From Podochytrium sp. JEL0797 (Eukaryota > Chytridiomycota > Chytridiomycetes > Chytridiales > Chytriomycetaceae): 33,657 nt of DNA. A model generated the notes under the pieces. The model did no database searches, was not told where the DNA came from, and saw nothing but the letters and a program-made list of their open reading frames with translations. Within the stretch, counting starts at the first letter, position 1; each line of letters starts with the position of its first letter. The position numbers and the translations under genes are program-made. Below are positions 1 to 9,772 of this stretch, in pieces. The stretch is from positions 1 through 33,657 of the forward strand of contig JADGJG010000179.1 of the NCBI GenBank assembly GCA_027596195.1, in the 5' to 3' direction.

Positions 1-1460
1 TTTGATTTTTTTGTTCTCAAAGATTTACATATCTGACAATTCCGAAACGCTCTTCTTTTTCAAAAAATACAGTACCCCCCTCGCGTGCACCCTCAGACAG
101 TTGTTCTGCTTCCTCGCACCTTTCAACTTCAGCACCCTCAAAAACCACACAAGAACGCCTCCATGCACAGCAACAGTTGCTGCTCCTGCCCCCCTCTCAA
201 CCACCCAGCAGACCCCACTCGCGCCCCCCGACACGTCCCCCCCGCGGGCCGGGCCAAAAACACATCGCACCCGACCCAGTAAACGCGTTCGCGTTGCTCG
301 GGAGGAGATTGAGCTGGAACCGCGACTCGCGGCGTACTTCGACCACTGCCCCGAACCTGTTGCGCCGATTGCGCGTCATCTGATTGTGACGGGCCCAGGA
401 GCGCTGCACCGCCGCCATCGTCGCGGCCATCAAGGCCAATGGATGGATGCATCGAGGTTGTGAGGGAGTAACACACTGCTCGTCTCCTCACGCGACAATC
501 CCCCACTCTTCCGCGAATCCATCTCCAGCATCCCTTTTTATTTTTTTTACATTTGCGCAAATAAAAAATACAAATTAATGAATACGTGCGTATTAGGGAT
601 AGAAATGCGTTCAGATGGAAGTCGATTCCGGAGTTTTCACCCACATCCCATTGGCGGATCGGTGTGAGCAAACGCGGCGTGAAATAAATACCACGAAATA
701 AACTCTGCATTTCTATGTGCTATTCGAAGAAAGGCCCAAGGCGATGTATATTCGTGGAGGTGAAGAGACTCGGAGTGAGAATTTGATGCATACAGAGAAG
801 ATTACGACTCGTAGCGAAGGTGGGGTCTGTTGGGGCGGTGAGGGGTGTTCCGTGTTGGATTTGACGCTGGAGAAGCAGCAGAAAGTAGAAGAAGCGAATG
901 GAGTGAGTGAGCCGACTGAGAGACTCCGTAATTCTTGCGGGGAAGCCTTCGTGGGGAAGGCATTCCCAGCAGGAACCGGAATCTCGGTTCACTTGTCAAA
1001 AATGAGAAACAAATAGTAAAAAAATCATCAAAATTACGCCAGCGCCGTCGACTGCAAGTAGCAGAGAGAACCGATTTTTCTGCATTTATTTCAAGCGAAA
1101 AATACGGATACCAGTAAAAACCATCATCTAACCCACTTCTTGCATCGTTTGAGGGTCGGGGCATAGGGGATAGGGGGGGTGTCCTCGTGTATGGGTCTTC
1201 CGTGTGGAATCGGCTTCACGCCAGCAACCAGATTCGGTGCTTTCGAGTGCTTTGAGTCTCTTTTTCTGTTGTTGCGATCCTTTCTTTGAATAAACCAAAT
1301 GATGAAACAAAAACAAACAAAATTGAAACGATCTCCCGGCGGGTGAAAACTCGGGTATCAGCGATGGTTTGTTCGTTCGTTAGTTTTAAAATTCTAGCAA
1401 TATCCCCCGCAACCCGGCTCGTTCGCCCGAAAGAAAACAGCGGACGTCCTGGAAAAACCA
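1..1460. other. Region without a supportable gene
   Basis: I see no recognisable gene here. On the + strand, 2-463 is open and its second half (about 150-400) reads as a Pro/Thr-rich stretch followed by a mixed charged segment that looks coding-like. It could be the edge of an exon of a gene extending to the left, but I recognise no domain and no convincing splice pair continues it. Open frames at 717-1016 (+) and on the minus strand across 138-1164 are low in hydrophobic order and match nothing I know. T-rich and A-rich runs near 536-550 and 560-575 fit intergenic or UTR sequence. Confidence 0.4.
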
Positions 1461-1707
1461 ATTTGGTATTTATTCAACGGCACATTGTATGTGCCATACA
1501 CTGATCTGAGAAGGAGGGGGAATTTGTTGGATCTGCCGTGGTTTCAGAATCACTGCGCCGCTCACATTCTGCCGCCACTTGCATCCATCAAATTACATGA
1601 TTATACTCGCCTTGAGAAACTGCTTCCATTCAAAGAAGAGATGCTGGTGAAGAATAATTTTTGCGCGCGTTGGATCGTGAAAAGTAAACCATTTGGGGGG
1701 GGGGGTG

Positions 1708-1778
1708 TGACTGGTGTGGGCGTCAAAGACGACTGCGCCAAAGTCACCCAATATCTGGGAGCCAGAGTGAGTTTTTTT
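1708..1778 (+). repeat. Exonuclease motif II segment, copy 1
   Basis: This segment is clearly similar to 2062-2131 in both DNA and protein. Copy 1 encodes GVGVKDDCAKVTQYLGAR and the other GVGVIDDCDKITRYLGAK. Both are followed by the same GTGAGTTTTTT, which resembles a 5' splice site. It is preceded by a run of 11 G at 1695-1705. Confidence 0.8.
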
Positions 1779-2061
1779 GTTCTTCTGTGGGGTTTTTCTC
1801 GTACGCATCGTCTTTAAAAAATATGAAAAAATAGTTCACCCACGTTGTCGATTGCCTGAGGTGCGGGGGCGTATTTGTCCCGAGGCACACAAAGTAGTGG
1901 GTTTGGATATCGAGATGGTGCGAGGAGTCCCCGCGACAATCCAGCTCGCCCTCGCCGCAAACCTGGTGTTTATCCACCAGGTGTACGAAGAGAGTTTGAA
2001 GGGAAACGGCAGACTCCCCCCACTATTGGCTGGGTTTTTGGCGGACCCCCGTATCTCATTT

Positions 2062-2131
2062 TCGGGTGTTGGCGTAATTGATGATTGCGACAAAATCACC
2101 CGCTATCTGGGAGCAAAGGTGAGTTTTTTCG
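2062..2131 (+). repeat. Exonuclease motif II segment, copy 2
   Basis: This is the partner of 1708-1778. It is continuous with an intact motif I upstream, so it looks like the ancestral or better-kept copy. It also ends in GTGAGTTTTTT. Confidence 0.8.
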
Positions 2132-2247
2132 TGGATGCTATGTTGCTAAAGGAAAATTTTTCGAATTCACCACGTCGAAAGACGCCAAAATCTCCAACCC
2201 CTCCCTCCGAAAACTTTACTACAAGTATGTTCATCCCATCCATCCAG

Positions 2248-2426
2248 CATTCAAGGGCCCATGCCCGTCGGGTCATGATTTGGCTGATCCTGTCCTCGAG
2301 GAGAAGGCGGCGATTTATTGTGCCAATGACGCCATCGCGTCCCTCCTCGTGGCGAGAGGAATCACGGAGCCGGGTGCGCGGTCTTTTCCTGGCACGCCAA
2401 TGTGGGACATTCCCGGGGGCCCTGAG
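2248..2426 (+). repeat. Exonuclease motif III segment, copy 1
   Basis: This segment encodes AFKGPCPSGHDLADPVLEEK followed by the motif III residues, and ends in a PMWDIPGG-like stretch. It aligns along its full length with 2474-2650. The relation is of paralogous type, with most differences at third codon positions. Confidence 0.8.
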
Positions 2427-2473
2427 TCCAAGAACACACAGATGAAAGTCTCTTGTGCATTAAATTGTACCCG

Positions 2474-2650
2474 CATTCAAGGACCCTGCTCCTTCGGGGC
2501 ACAAATGGGACAAGCCTGTCCTCAAAGAGAAGGCCGTGATTTACTGCGCCAATGACGTAATTGCGTCGCTGTTTGTTCACCGCTGTATCACGGCACCAGG
2601 TGCAAGGCCATTTCCTGGTAAGCCATCATGGGACATTCCCGGGTCACCCA
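2474..2650 (+). repeat. Exonuclease motif III segment, copy 2
   Basis: This segment encodes AFKDPAPSGHKWDKPVLKEK and then YCANDVIASLFV, ending in PSWDIPG. Its frame is closed by a TAA just upstream (about 2461), so it needs its own splice acceptor or is a dead copy. Confidence 0.8.
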
Positions 2651-2875
2651 GGAGGGCAACGAGGGAGGAAATGACAAAGAGGAGGAGAAGAAGGAGTGGG
2701 TTGTTTTGGAGTCCGATTTGCTGGAGGAAGGGGAGATTCTGAAAAAGTGGGTTTTTATTGGAATTGGGTCGGATCCAATTGAGGGGTGATTCCCTTCAAG
2801 AGAGAAACACGTAAAACACGAGGTGATGCACCCAAAGTCCTACTGAAAATAAAGAAATAGAAAAAAAACCATAAA

Positions 2876-5028
2876 ATGGGCTCGAAGCGGAAACACGATC
2901 ACGATTCCGACAGCAGCATCGAGCAGTTGATGCAGTGGGCCACTGGACACGGGGCGTATATCTCCAACCTTCGGATCGCGACGCAAGACGGACTGCGCGG
3001 GGTGGTTGCATGCACTGCGATCCCAGCGGGCGGAGCGATCGGGCAGCTTCCTCCTGTGCTGATTCTTTCCGAGAGCACAGGCCTCGCGAGCGCCATGGGC
3101 ATTCAGCTTGATGCCTACATGGAAGCACACGCAGACGAGACGGTTGCGGCAACTGGCACAACGGATCTCTACGCCAAGGCAGCGCTTCAGTTTGCAGCGT
3201 TTCTGGCATCCGAAGCCAAGAAAGGCGGCTCGTTCTGGTCACCCTACTTTGACACTCTGCCCAGCGACTTTGGTCTTCCCCTCCAATGGCCGGTACCGTC
3301 CCTTTTTTTTTTTTTTTGTTGTTGACGTGTTGTGAACAGCCCGCCGATGTCGCGCGTTTCCTGCACGGCACCAATCTCGAGTTTATGGCCAAAGAACGGC
3401 ACCGGATGCTCGAAGCCGCTGTGGCCTTGATCTCCCACGCTGACCCAAACACCAAAGTCGACTTTGAGTCGCTCGCGTGGGCCTATTCGGCTATTCTGTC
3501 GCGTGCGTTTCCCAAGGGAAAGTCGATTGTCGTGAACGGGGGGTTTAGTGGGAGTAATCCTGAAGATGCACCTGCCGTGTCGCAAAATGAGAGAGGCTCT
3601 GGAATCAATGACCCGAAGGCACTCTATGAGCTCTGTCTGTATCCCGTCTTGGATATGGTGAGCTGATTTTCCATTCGGAGAAGGCTGATTCTGACGGCGC
3701 GACCTTAGATCAACCACCAACGGAACCAAAAAATCGAGTGGAACAGCGAATCCACGCCTGGAATCACATTCATTGCACCAGACGAGATTGCCGCTGGACA
3801 AGTCATTTGGAACAACTGTATTATTCTACTTTGAAGGATCCCCAGTCGTGTGAAACGCTCATTGCTGCCTTTACGCATTTCACAGACGGCTCCAAAGGAA
3901 ACGAAAACCTCCTCTCCAATTACGGATTCGTTCTCAACCCCAACCCCGAAGACTACGCCAAGATTTCTCTCAACATTAGTTCCTCGGACCCTCTCCACCA
4001 TTATCGAAAATCGGTTCTCGATCTCGGCGTCGCGCGACACATTTCAACGGTTCATTTGTTTTTTGGCGACGACAAGTCCATCTCAGATGAACTCATGACG
4101 GCGACTCGAATTTTGGTTGGCACGGAAAGGGAGGTGGAGAGTATTTTGGAAACGTTGGTGGGGGTTGTGTCGAAGGGATCTGCGAAATTGGATTTGGTTG
4201 CGTTGAGTACGTTGTTTAGTTTGATTGCTTCCAAGATTGCGAAAATCGAGGAGGGAAAGCGTGATTTGGCGGGTTTCGAATGTACATCGGATGTTCAGGA
4301 GGAGCGGCTGCGCATGGCGAATATTTATCGAGAAGGTTTGACACATCCTCACCTCGAAATCCGCAAGCTCCCACCCCACTCATTCATTTTTCGTTGTTTT
4401 CCATCAAAGGACAACTCAAGGTGTTCAAAAACGCGCTCCGCCTCTGTCAAGAAGACTTTAGCCGCATCCTCAGCAACCACTCTCAAGAATCCAAGGGCAC
4501 GTTCGTGCTCACATTGCGAAACTCGAAACAATCTGGACTCGTGTTGCAAGCGATTGCGGAGCTCACCGAGATGGATGAACAAGGATTGTTGGATCAAGAC
4601 ACGATTTTGTCGCTGATTTTGATGCATGAGGAGTCGTTGGGAAGTGAGAGCGAATTTGACGCGTTCTTCAAGACCTCGGCTAGGAGTTCGGAGGAAGCGA
4701 TTGTGATGATGGGGTATGACTTCCACTCCCCTCTCGTCGCCGTCCGTTGCCTTCTCACTTACTTCGAAATTTCTCATCACACAGCGAACAATCGGAAAAC
4801 ATGACCCAATTTTACGACGTCGAGCTATTCCCCTTCCTCTCGCAATCAGACTTCTTTGCACACCAACGCGACACGTTTTCAGGCGCTCGATTCGTATGGG
4901 CCAATTCGTTTTTGGAAACACACGGCGTGACGCTGGGTTGTTCGCTCCTCGCCGCGATGGGCGTGTGCGATTTGTTTGAAGACGATGTGGACGCGCAAGA
5001 GTCCATTTTCGGGGTTGTTATGATGTGA
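2876..5028 (+). CDS. SET-domain protein lysine methyltransferase-like (Rubisco-LSMT/SETD3-SETD6 type)
   Basis: Six exons: 2876-3292, 3340-3657, 3709-3817, 3886-4335, 4410-4713, 4785-5028, giving 613 residues with all phases matching. The N-terminus has the split-SET signature: NLRIATQDGLRGVVACTAIP (about residues 31-50) is the G-x-RGVxA element. The SET core resumes with LYPVLDMINH (NH at 247-248) and NNYGSKGNENLLSNYGF (Y at 282), the usual NH and Y-G of the cofactor/active-site pocket. These are followed by NPNPEDY and a helical C-terminal region like the LSMT substrate-binding domain. Such enzymes transfer methyl from S-adenosylmethionine to lysine (or histidine in SETD3) of non-histone proteins; the substrate here is unknown. 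Human SETD3 has a similar length. The ATG is the first in a good frame after 80 bp of AT-rich leader. Intron 1 contains a 15-T tract (3303-3317). The gene is convergent with the next one, 88 bp away. Confidence 0.82.
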
Positions 5029-5116
5029 AAAATACATTAAAAAATATGGACATATATTGAAGGATATTGAAGGATGCGAATTTAGAAAGAAAGGAAAAAA
5101 AGGGAGGATCCAAAAT

Positions 5117-6540
5117 TCAAAGTTCATCCACGTTGACGGGCGAACACTGCTTCAGCGCAGCGTACGTAATGACAGGTCTGTCTGCAACGGCGCTAAAAAA
5201 CAGAAAAAAAGAATAAGAATCGGGGCACGCATATCCTCTCGATAACGAAAAAATCTACTCACAACTCCTTCGTCTCCGAAGAAAACATTGAAATCGACGC
5301 ATCACTGCCAACCCCACGACTTCTCACCGTCCCCGTCAACTCAATCTCCTGCGCCACAAGCGCCGTCTTGAAATCCTCCTTCAACTTGGCCGAGTTTCTA
5401 CGCATGCAGCAATACACCGCCAACGCCACCAACACCGTCCCCACCGCCGAACAGACCCCATAAACAATCACCAACACCATCCCCTTCTTGGAAGGAAACA
5501 CACTCTGCGCCACGACCTTGACGCGAAACATGTTGCGACACTTGAAATCTGGCGTTCCGTAATCCAACGTATCATACTGCACGAGACAGGCCGTATCATT
5601 GAACCGCGTGCGAATCAAAGTCCCTGCGGACGACAGGGAAATGATTTTGGATTGGACCGTGATTCCATTGGAAATCGATTTTTGCGGGACACAGGAGTTT
5701 AGGAACGTGACCAACGCGTCTTTGGCGCTCGTGCATTGCGGATCGTCGTATTCCCAAATCTCGGCAAAGTCGTGCGTGCCAAACAGGTTTTCGGCGCCCC
5801 CGATATACGCGTCGAGACCGGCAAAGTTGAAACTGGGGACACAGGTGGTTCCGAGGTAAGCTTGCGTGGAGGCTCCGTAGGCGCAATTATCGGAAGGTAC
5901 GCACGGCGTTGTGGAGTTTTTGTAGCTCAAGCTGACGGGTGTGTTGCAATCAGCAGACGTGTATCTGACTTTGATGGCGGCTCCGTTGTTGTTGAGCACG
6001 GATGCAGTCGTGAAAGTTCCGATGCTTGGAGTGTCGGCTTGGCAGATGCTTGGCGATGTTGGCGGGGTCACGGGGACAGTTTGGAGAAAATCGAGGCACT
6101 GCGGGTCGCTCCAGAGGGCTGCGAAGATGGCGGAGGAGGATGTGTTGATGTCGTAGCGCACAAACGTGTTGGTGTTTTGGTACTGGACACAATTGTTGAG
6201 TGGGAAGAAGGACGCGCCTGGTGTGGATAGATAAATATTTATCTGCCAAGCATTGCAAACCACACGCGACCAAGGTACCTGTTGGAGCAGCTGAGGTGCA
6301 AGTGCGATAGTCTAGGGCGGCAGCATAGGTGATTCCGCCTTGGAACAGCGGGGCTGCTGCAGTCATTGCATCGGCAGTGGAGGAGATGTTGACGCAGAAC
6401 GTGGAGGTGAGTTGGGGACTAGAAGCTGAGCACAGCTGTTGCTGGGAAGTAGTGCATGTCTCTGCTGCAGTGAGTGTTGCCAAACGGACGGCTGAGCATG
6501 TCGAGTCGGTGAAGAGCGCGGTTGCTAGAAAGATAGACAT
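5117..6540 (-). CDS. Cysteine-rich single-pass membrane protein with tandem repeats
   Basis: Three exons on the minus strand: 6540-6279, 6217-5263, 5192-5117, giving 430 residues. The final exon is needed because the apparent stop after KEL lies inside the donor GTGAGT. Splicing adds 25 residues ending in PVNVDEL. About 330 residues of a Cys/Ser/Thr-rich ectodomain precede one transmembrane segment (about 333-359, GMVLVIVYGVCSAVGTVLVA) and a basic, Ser-rich cytoplasmic tail. The ectodomain contains repeating units of the form W/F-x-D-P/S-x-C ... C ... G-x-x-[IL]-[KR]-x-R-[YF]-x-x-x-x-C. No strong signal peptide is seen: MSIFLATALF is hydrophobic but looks like the start of the first repeat. 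A start at 6573 or an upstream exon is possible. I do not recognise the family. A surface receptor or adhesion-type role is only a guess. Confidence 0.75.
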
Positions 6541-6683
6541 TTTTCTTTGCGGACTCGAAGCATCTTCAAGCATCTGTCAAGACCAAGCACCCTGAATGAT
6601 TCAAGTGCGCAGCACCAAACAAAATTTCGCACTCGCCCTCGCTTTTCGCATCCCGGGATTTTCACTTTGATTTTCGCGTTTCA

Positions 6684-7658
6684 ATGGATTGGACAAAACT
6701 CGTCAGCGCGACCCCGCGCGATTCAAGAGCCGTGAGGAGATCAAGCACTGGCCCACCCTCTGGAAGCGAAGACGAAAGAAGAAGCAGCGAGGCGTTTATT
6801 CAACTCGACATTTGTGGGTCCAGTCCACTCTCGCGCGATGTTCAAATCGTGTCGGCAATCAAGCAGACGCCCACCTGTCTCTTGCGACCCAAGCAGTTCT
6901 TTGTGGGCGCGTGCGGCGTGCTGAATCTCGCATTTGCTGGATTCCCTGACCCGGTGGTGTCCCTCAAAACACAATGGGAAAGCATCAAGAGCGTGAATAT
7001 GGCTGAAGAAATGGGAAACTCGAAATGGCCAATGGTATTTTTGCGTTTTTTCACCCTTTTCTGATGGAAGTGTATTAATGAACGCGTCTCTCTTTATCTC
7101 AGGTCGCGCTCGGGGCTCTTGCGTCGGAAGATCAAAAATTCTCGTATGAGCAGCTCGAGGCGCTCACGTCCCTTTCCAAAAAAATTTCGATCCGTCTCAA
7201 AAAGATTACTGAATCCGTCACAGTTTCTGCGGTTTCGTACGTGATTTTTTCTTCCAAAAGCCTCGAAAAGATTGTGTTTCGCGCCGACATTCCGTTACAC
7301 GTGTGTGACGAGCCAGTGGATTACATTCCCGACGATCAAAAGTCGGTTGTCGAACAGTATTTGAGGAATGCGGATGAAGTCAAAGTGTACCTCAAGGAAG
7401 TGAATCGCCCTGGAAACCGAATCCAGTTACGTGTTCTCTAGGAGTGTGTTTGAGGGTTGCCTAACTGGTGAATGTTCTTCTTGCAGGGTGTACCGGTCGT
7501 ATTGCTCCGAGACGATTCTTGTTGTGTTTGTGGCGCAATTCAAGGAGGTGATGGAGGTGATTGCCGAATTCAAACGGGCTGTCGACAAGCTGCTGCCTGG
7601 ATACTATGTTTGGTTTGAGAAAGAATCGCTGCATTGTGTGTTGCGGTGTGTACGATGA
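6684..7658 (+). CDS. Uncharacterised 281-residue protein
   Basis: Three exons: 6684-7034, 7103-7425, 7487-7658. The second intron uses the donor GTTACG, which alone restores the frame. It has a CTAAC branch site at 7471-7475 and ends TTGCAG. After a 35-residue Ser/Arg-rich leader come ordered blocks: PKQFFVGACGVLNLAFAGFP (about 69-88), EEMGNSKWPMVALGALASE (around the exon 1-2 junction), RPGNRIQVYRS, and a C-terminal PGYYVWFEKESLHCVLRCV. The last block resembles the SLH-x-T end of 2H-phosphoesterase-like proteins, but the expected T/S after H-x is V, so this is a weak hint, not an assignment. The gene is divergent from the membrane-protein gene (143 bp between starts) and ends 47 bp before MER3. 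No function is claimed. Confidence 0.72.
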
Positions 7659-7688
7659 TGGATGGGTGTGCAAAGCAACAAAACAAAG

Positions 7689-7694
7689 AATAAA
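7689..7694 (+). terminator. AATAAA poly(A) signal of the 6684-7658 gene
   Basis: AATAAA lies 31 bp after the stop codon and only 11 bp before the MER3 start codon. Cleavage would therefore fall inside the MER3 5' region. Confidence 0.45.
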
Positions 7695-7705
7695 ACACGC
7701 AAGAA

Positions 7706-9730
7706 ATGACACGCCTATTCCCATCCCTCCGCCTGCCTTCGAATCGCCCTGCACCCCGCCCGCCTCCCCCACCGCGCCCCGTTCCTCCACCCCCACCAGC
7801 AAACTACTATGACGACGGCATTGACTCTGACGACGAGGCAGAACGCGGCTTCGCGACGCCCCCTGCGGCACCGCACCACGACTACGGCCTGGCGCACCAG
7901 GGACACCATCCGCCGCATCCGTCCGAAACGCCCCCGCGCACGCACACGCGCCCACAGGCGCCCCTGCGAGCCGTGGCCGAAGTTGCAGGCGAGTTGTCGT
8001 TGGTTTCGGACATGACTAAACTTCTAGTAGGCGACCACGCGCGCGCAGTCTTTTCCTTCCGCTTCTTCAATGCGATGCAGTCGCGATGCTTCGACACGGT
8101 GCGTGGCTCCCTTGCGTGTGCCTAAAGCGCCTTAAGGACTGATTCCTTGCGCGCCCTTCGGACTAACCCGCCAACAGGTCTACAAGTCCGACAACAACCT
8201 GGTCCTCTCGGCTCCCACGGGATGCGGCAAAACATGCATCATGGAGCTGGGTGCGTGTCTCGAGTCTCTTTGCCTCGCGTGTCTGATCCAATCCGATTCC
8301 ATCAAACAGCCATTCTTCGCTTGCTGGCCAAGCCAGGCAGCGACCAGGCAAAAATCATCTACGTGGCCCCTACAAAGGTACCTTTGCGTTGCGTACCATT
8401 TCTCAAACGCGCTGACTCGATCTTCCGATTCCGAATCAAAGGCCCTCTGCTCGGAACGCGTTCTCGACTGGAAGAAAAAGTTTCGCACCCTCGGTCTCTC
8501 GTGTGGCGAACTGACTGGAGACACGGACGCCAAAGAAGTGCGTGAAGTCCAGCAGAGCAACATCATGTGAGCCGCTGCTCCGTTTTCCTGTTTCGAAAAC
8601 GCGTGAATTTGACCTCGTTGCCAATTCGCAGCGTCACAACCCCAGAGAAGTGGGATTCCATGACGCGCAGATGGAGGGACTACAAACAGCTTATGGAGCT
8701 CGTCCAGTTGATTCTGGTATGTGTCGACTTTGGGCGATTCCCCCGCGTTGCGAAATCCCCAGATTCTCGCATCGTGTTTTCTCTCATGATTTCGTTATCT
8801 CCTCCTTGAAGACACATAAATAACGCGTCCTTTTTCTCCCTTATCCACAGATTGACGAAGTCCACCTCCTGAATGAACCCCGTCGCGGTGCCGTGCTTGA
8901 AGTCATTGTCAGCCGAATGCGAACCGTGAACGCCGAGTGCGTCATGAACCAGCATCAGCGCAGCGGCAGTGGGGGGGCCGCGAGAAACCCGAAACTGTTG
9001 CGAATCGTGGCCATTTCTGCGACCGCGCCGAATATTGACGATATTGCCGTGTGGCTCAAGAATTCTGACGGGAGAAAGGCGGAGATTCAGTTGAGTACTC
9101 TTTTTTCGTTTCACCTCGGATGGTTGAAGGTACGGTTTGATTGAAACTTTTCACCCATTCAGAATCTTTGGAGAAGAGTATCGCCCGGTTCAACTCATGA
9201 AGCATGTGATTGGGTTCCCGTCCAGAATGAACACGTCCGAGTTTCAATTCGACAAAGCCTTGGATTACAAGTATGCGGCTTCGCTCTCGCGTTTTGTGTT
9301 TGCTTGAAGCTGACAAATCGAAAACAGACTGGCCGAAACCATCGCTCGATACAGCAATCGGAAGCCAACTCTTGTCGTAAGAGCCGTCCTCTGTTCTTTT
9401 TTTGAGCACGTTTTCACCAACCAGCCTCTCCCCAACCCAACCAGTTCTGCTCTACTCGCAAATCCGTCGAATCATCTGCCACACAACTGGTCACCGAAGC
9501 GAGTGCCTGCACCATCGGCATAAACCATCCTTACATTCGGAGTCGCCTGCATGAAACAGAGCTCCTTCAACTGTCGCGACTCGTTGCCGACAAGAAATTG
9601 GCTGGTAAAACCTCCGCGTTTCATTTTTCGGGTCCTTCCCCCCCGCGATGTCTCATTGCGATTTTGATTCTTTAGAGTACTTGCCCCACGGCATTGCAAT
9701 TCATTACGGCTGTGAGTATCTCTATCTGTA

Positions 9731-9772
<42 letters not shown>

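Larger units (their letters stand above)
1461..2789 (+). pseudogene. 3'-5' exonuclease-like locus (DEDDy/WRN-exonuclease type), duplicated and frame-broken
   Basis: The best-preserved part is 1836-2118. It contains exonuclease motif I (GLDIEM, about 1900-1917, giving the D-x-E metal ligands), a beta-strand run NLVFIHQVYEE, and motif II (GVGVIDDCDKITRYLGA, about 2065-2118). Motif III (YCANDAIASLLV, Y at 2316) follows near 2300-2355 in another frame. These are the five acidic/Tyr positions of DEDDy nucleases, which remove nucleotides from 3' ends of DNA or RNA. A second motif II copy (GVGVKDDCAKVTQYLGA) lies upstream near 1711-1767, and a second motif III copy (YCANDVIASLFV, Y at 2542) lies downstream. 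An acidic open tail runs to a stop at 2787-2789. I could not join the parts with canonical introns in phase. Between motifs II and III the frame slips near 2140-2155. It may be a pseudogene, a gene with alternative exons, or a real gene with sequence errors. No start codon is assigned. Confidence 0.55.

Noticed and set aside
802..1164. Minus-strand 120-codon open frame
   Set aside because: Its composition is compatible with chance, with no conserved pattern, no splice context and no recognisable domain.
2119..2151. 33-nt intron after exonuclease motif II
   Set aside because: It is shorter than any other intron in the window and leaves the downstream frame wrong by one base.
5259..5265. Stop codon after KEL as the end of the Cys-rich membrane protein
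   Set aside because: The TGA is part of GTGAGT. A 70-nt intron ending TTTTTTAG leads to an in-frame exon with its own stop at 5117-5119.
7426..7486. GTGTTC donor at 7431 or 7433 in the unrecognised 281-residue gene
   Set aside because: Either choice shifts exon 3 out of the frame encoding VYRSYC...SLHCV. GTTACG at 7426 is the only GT that restores it.
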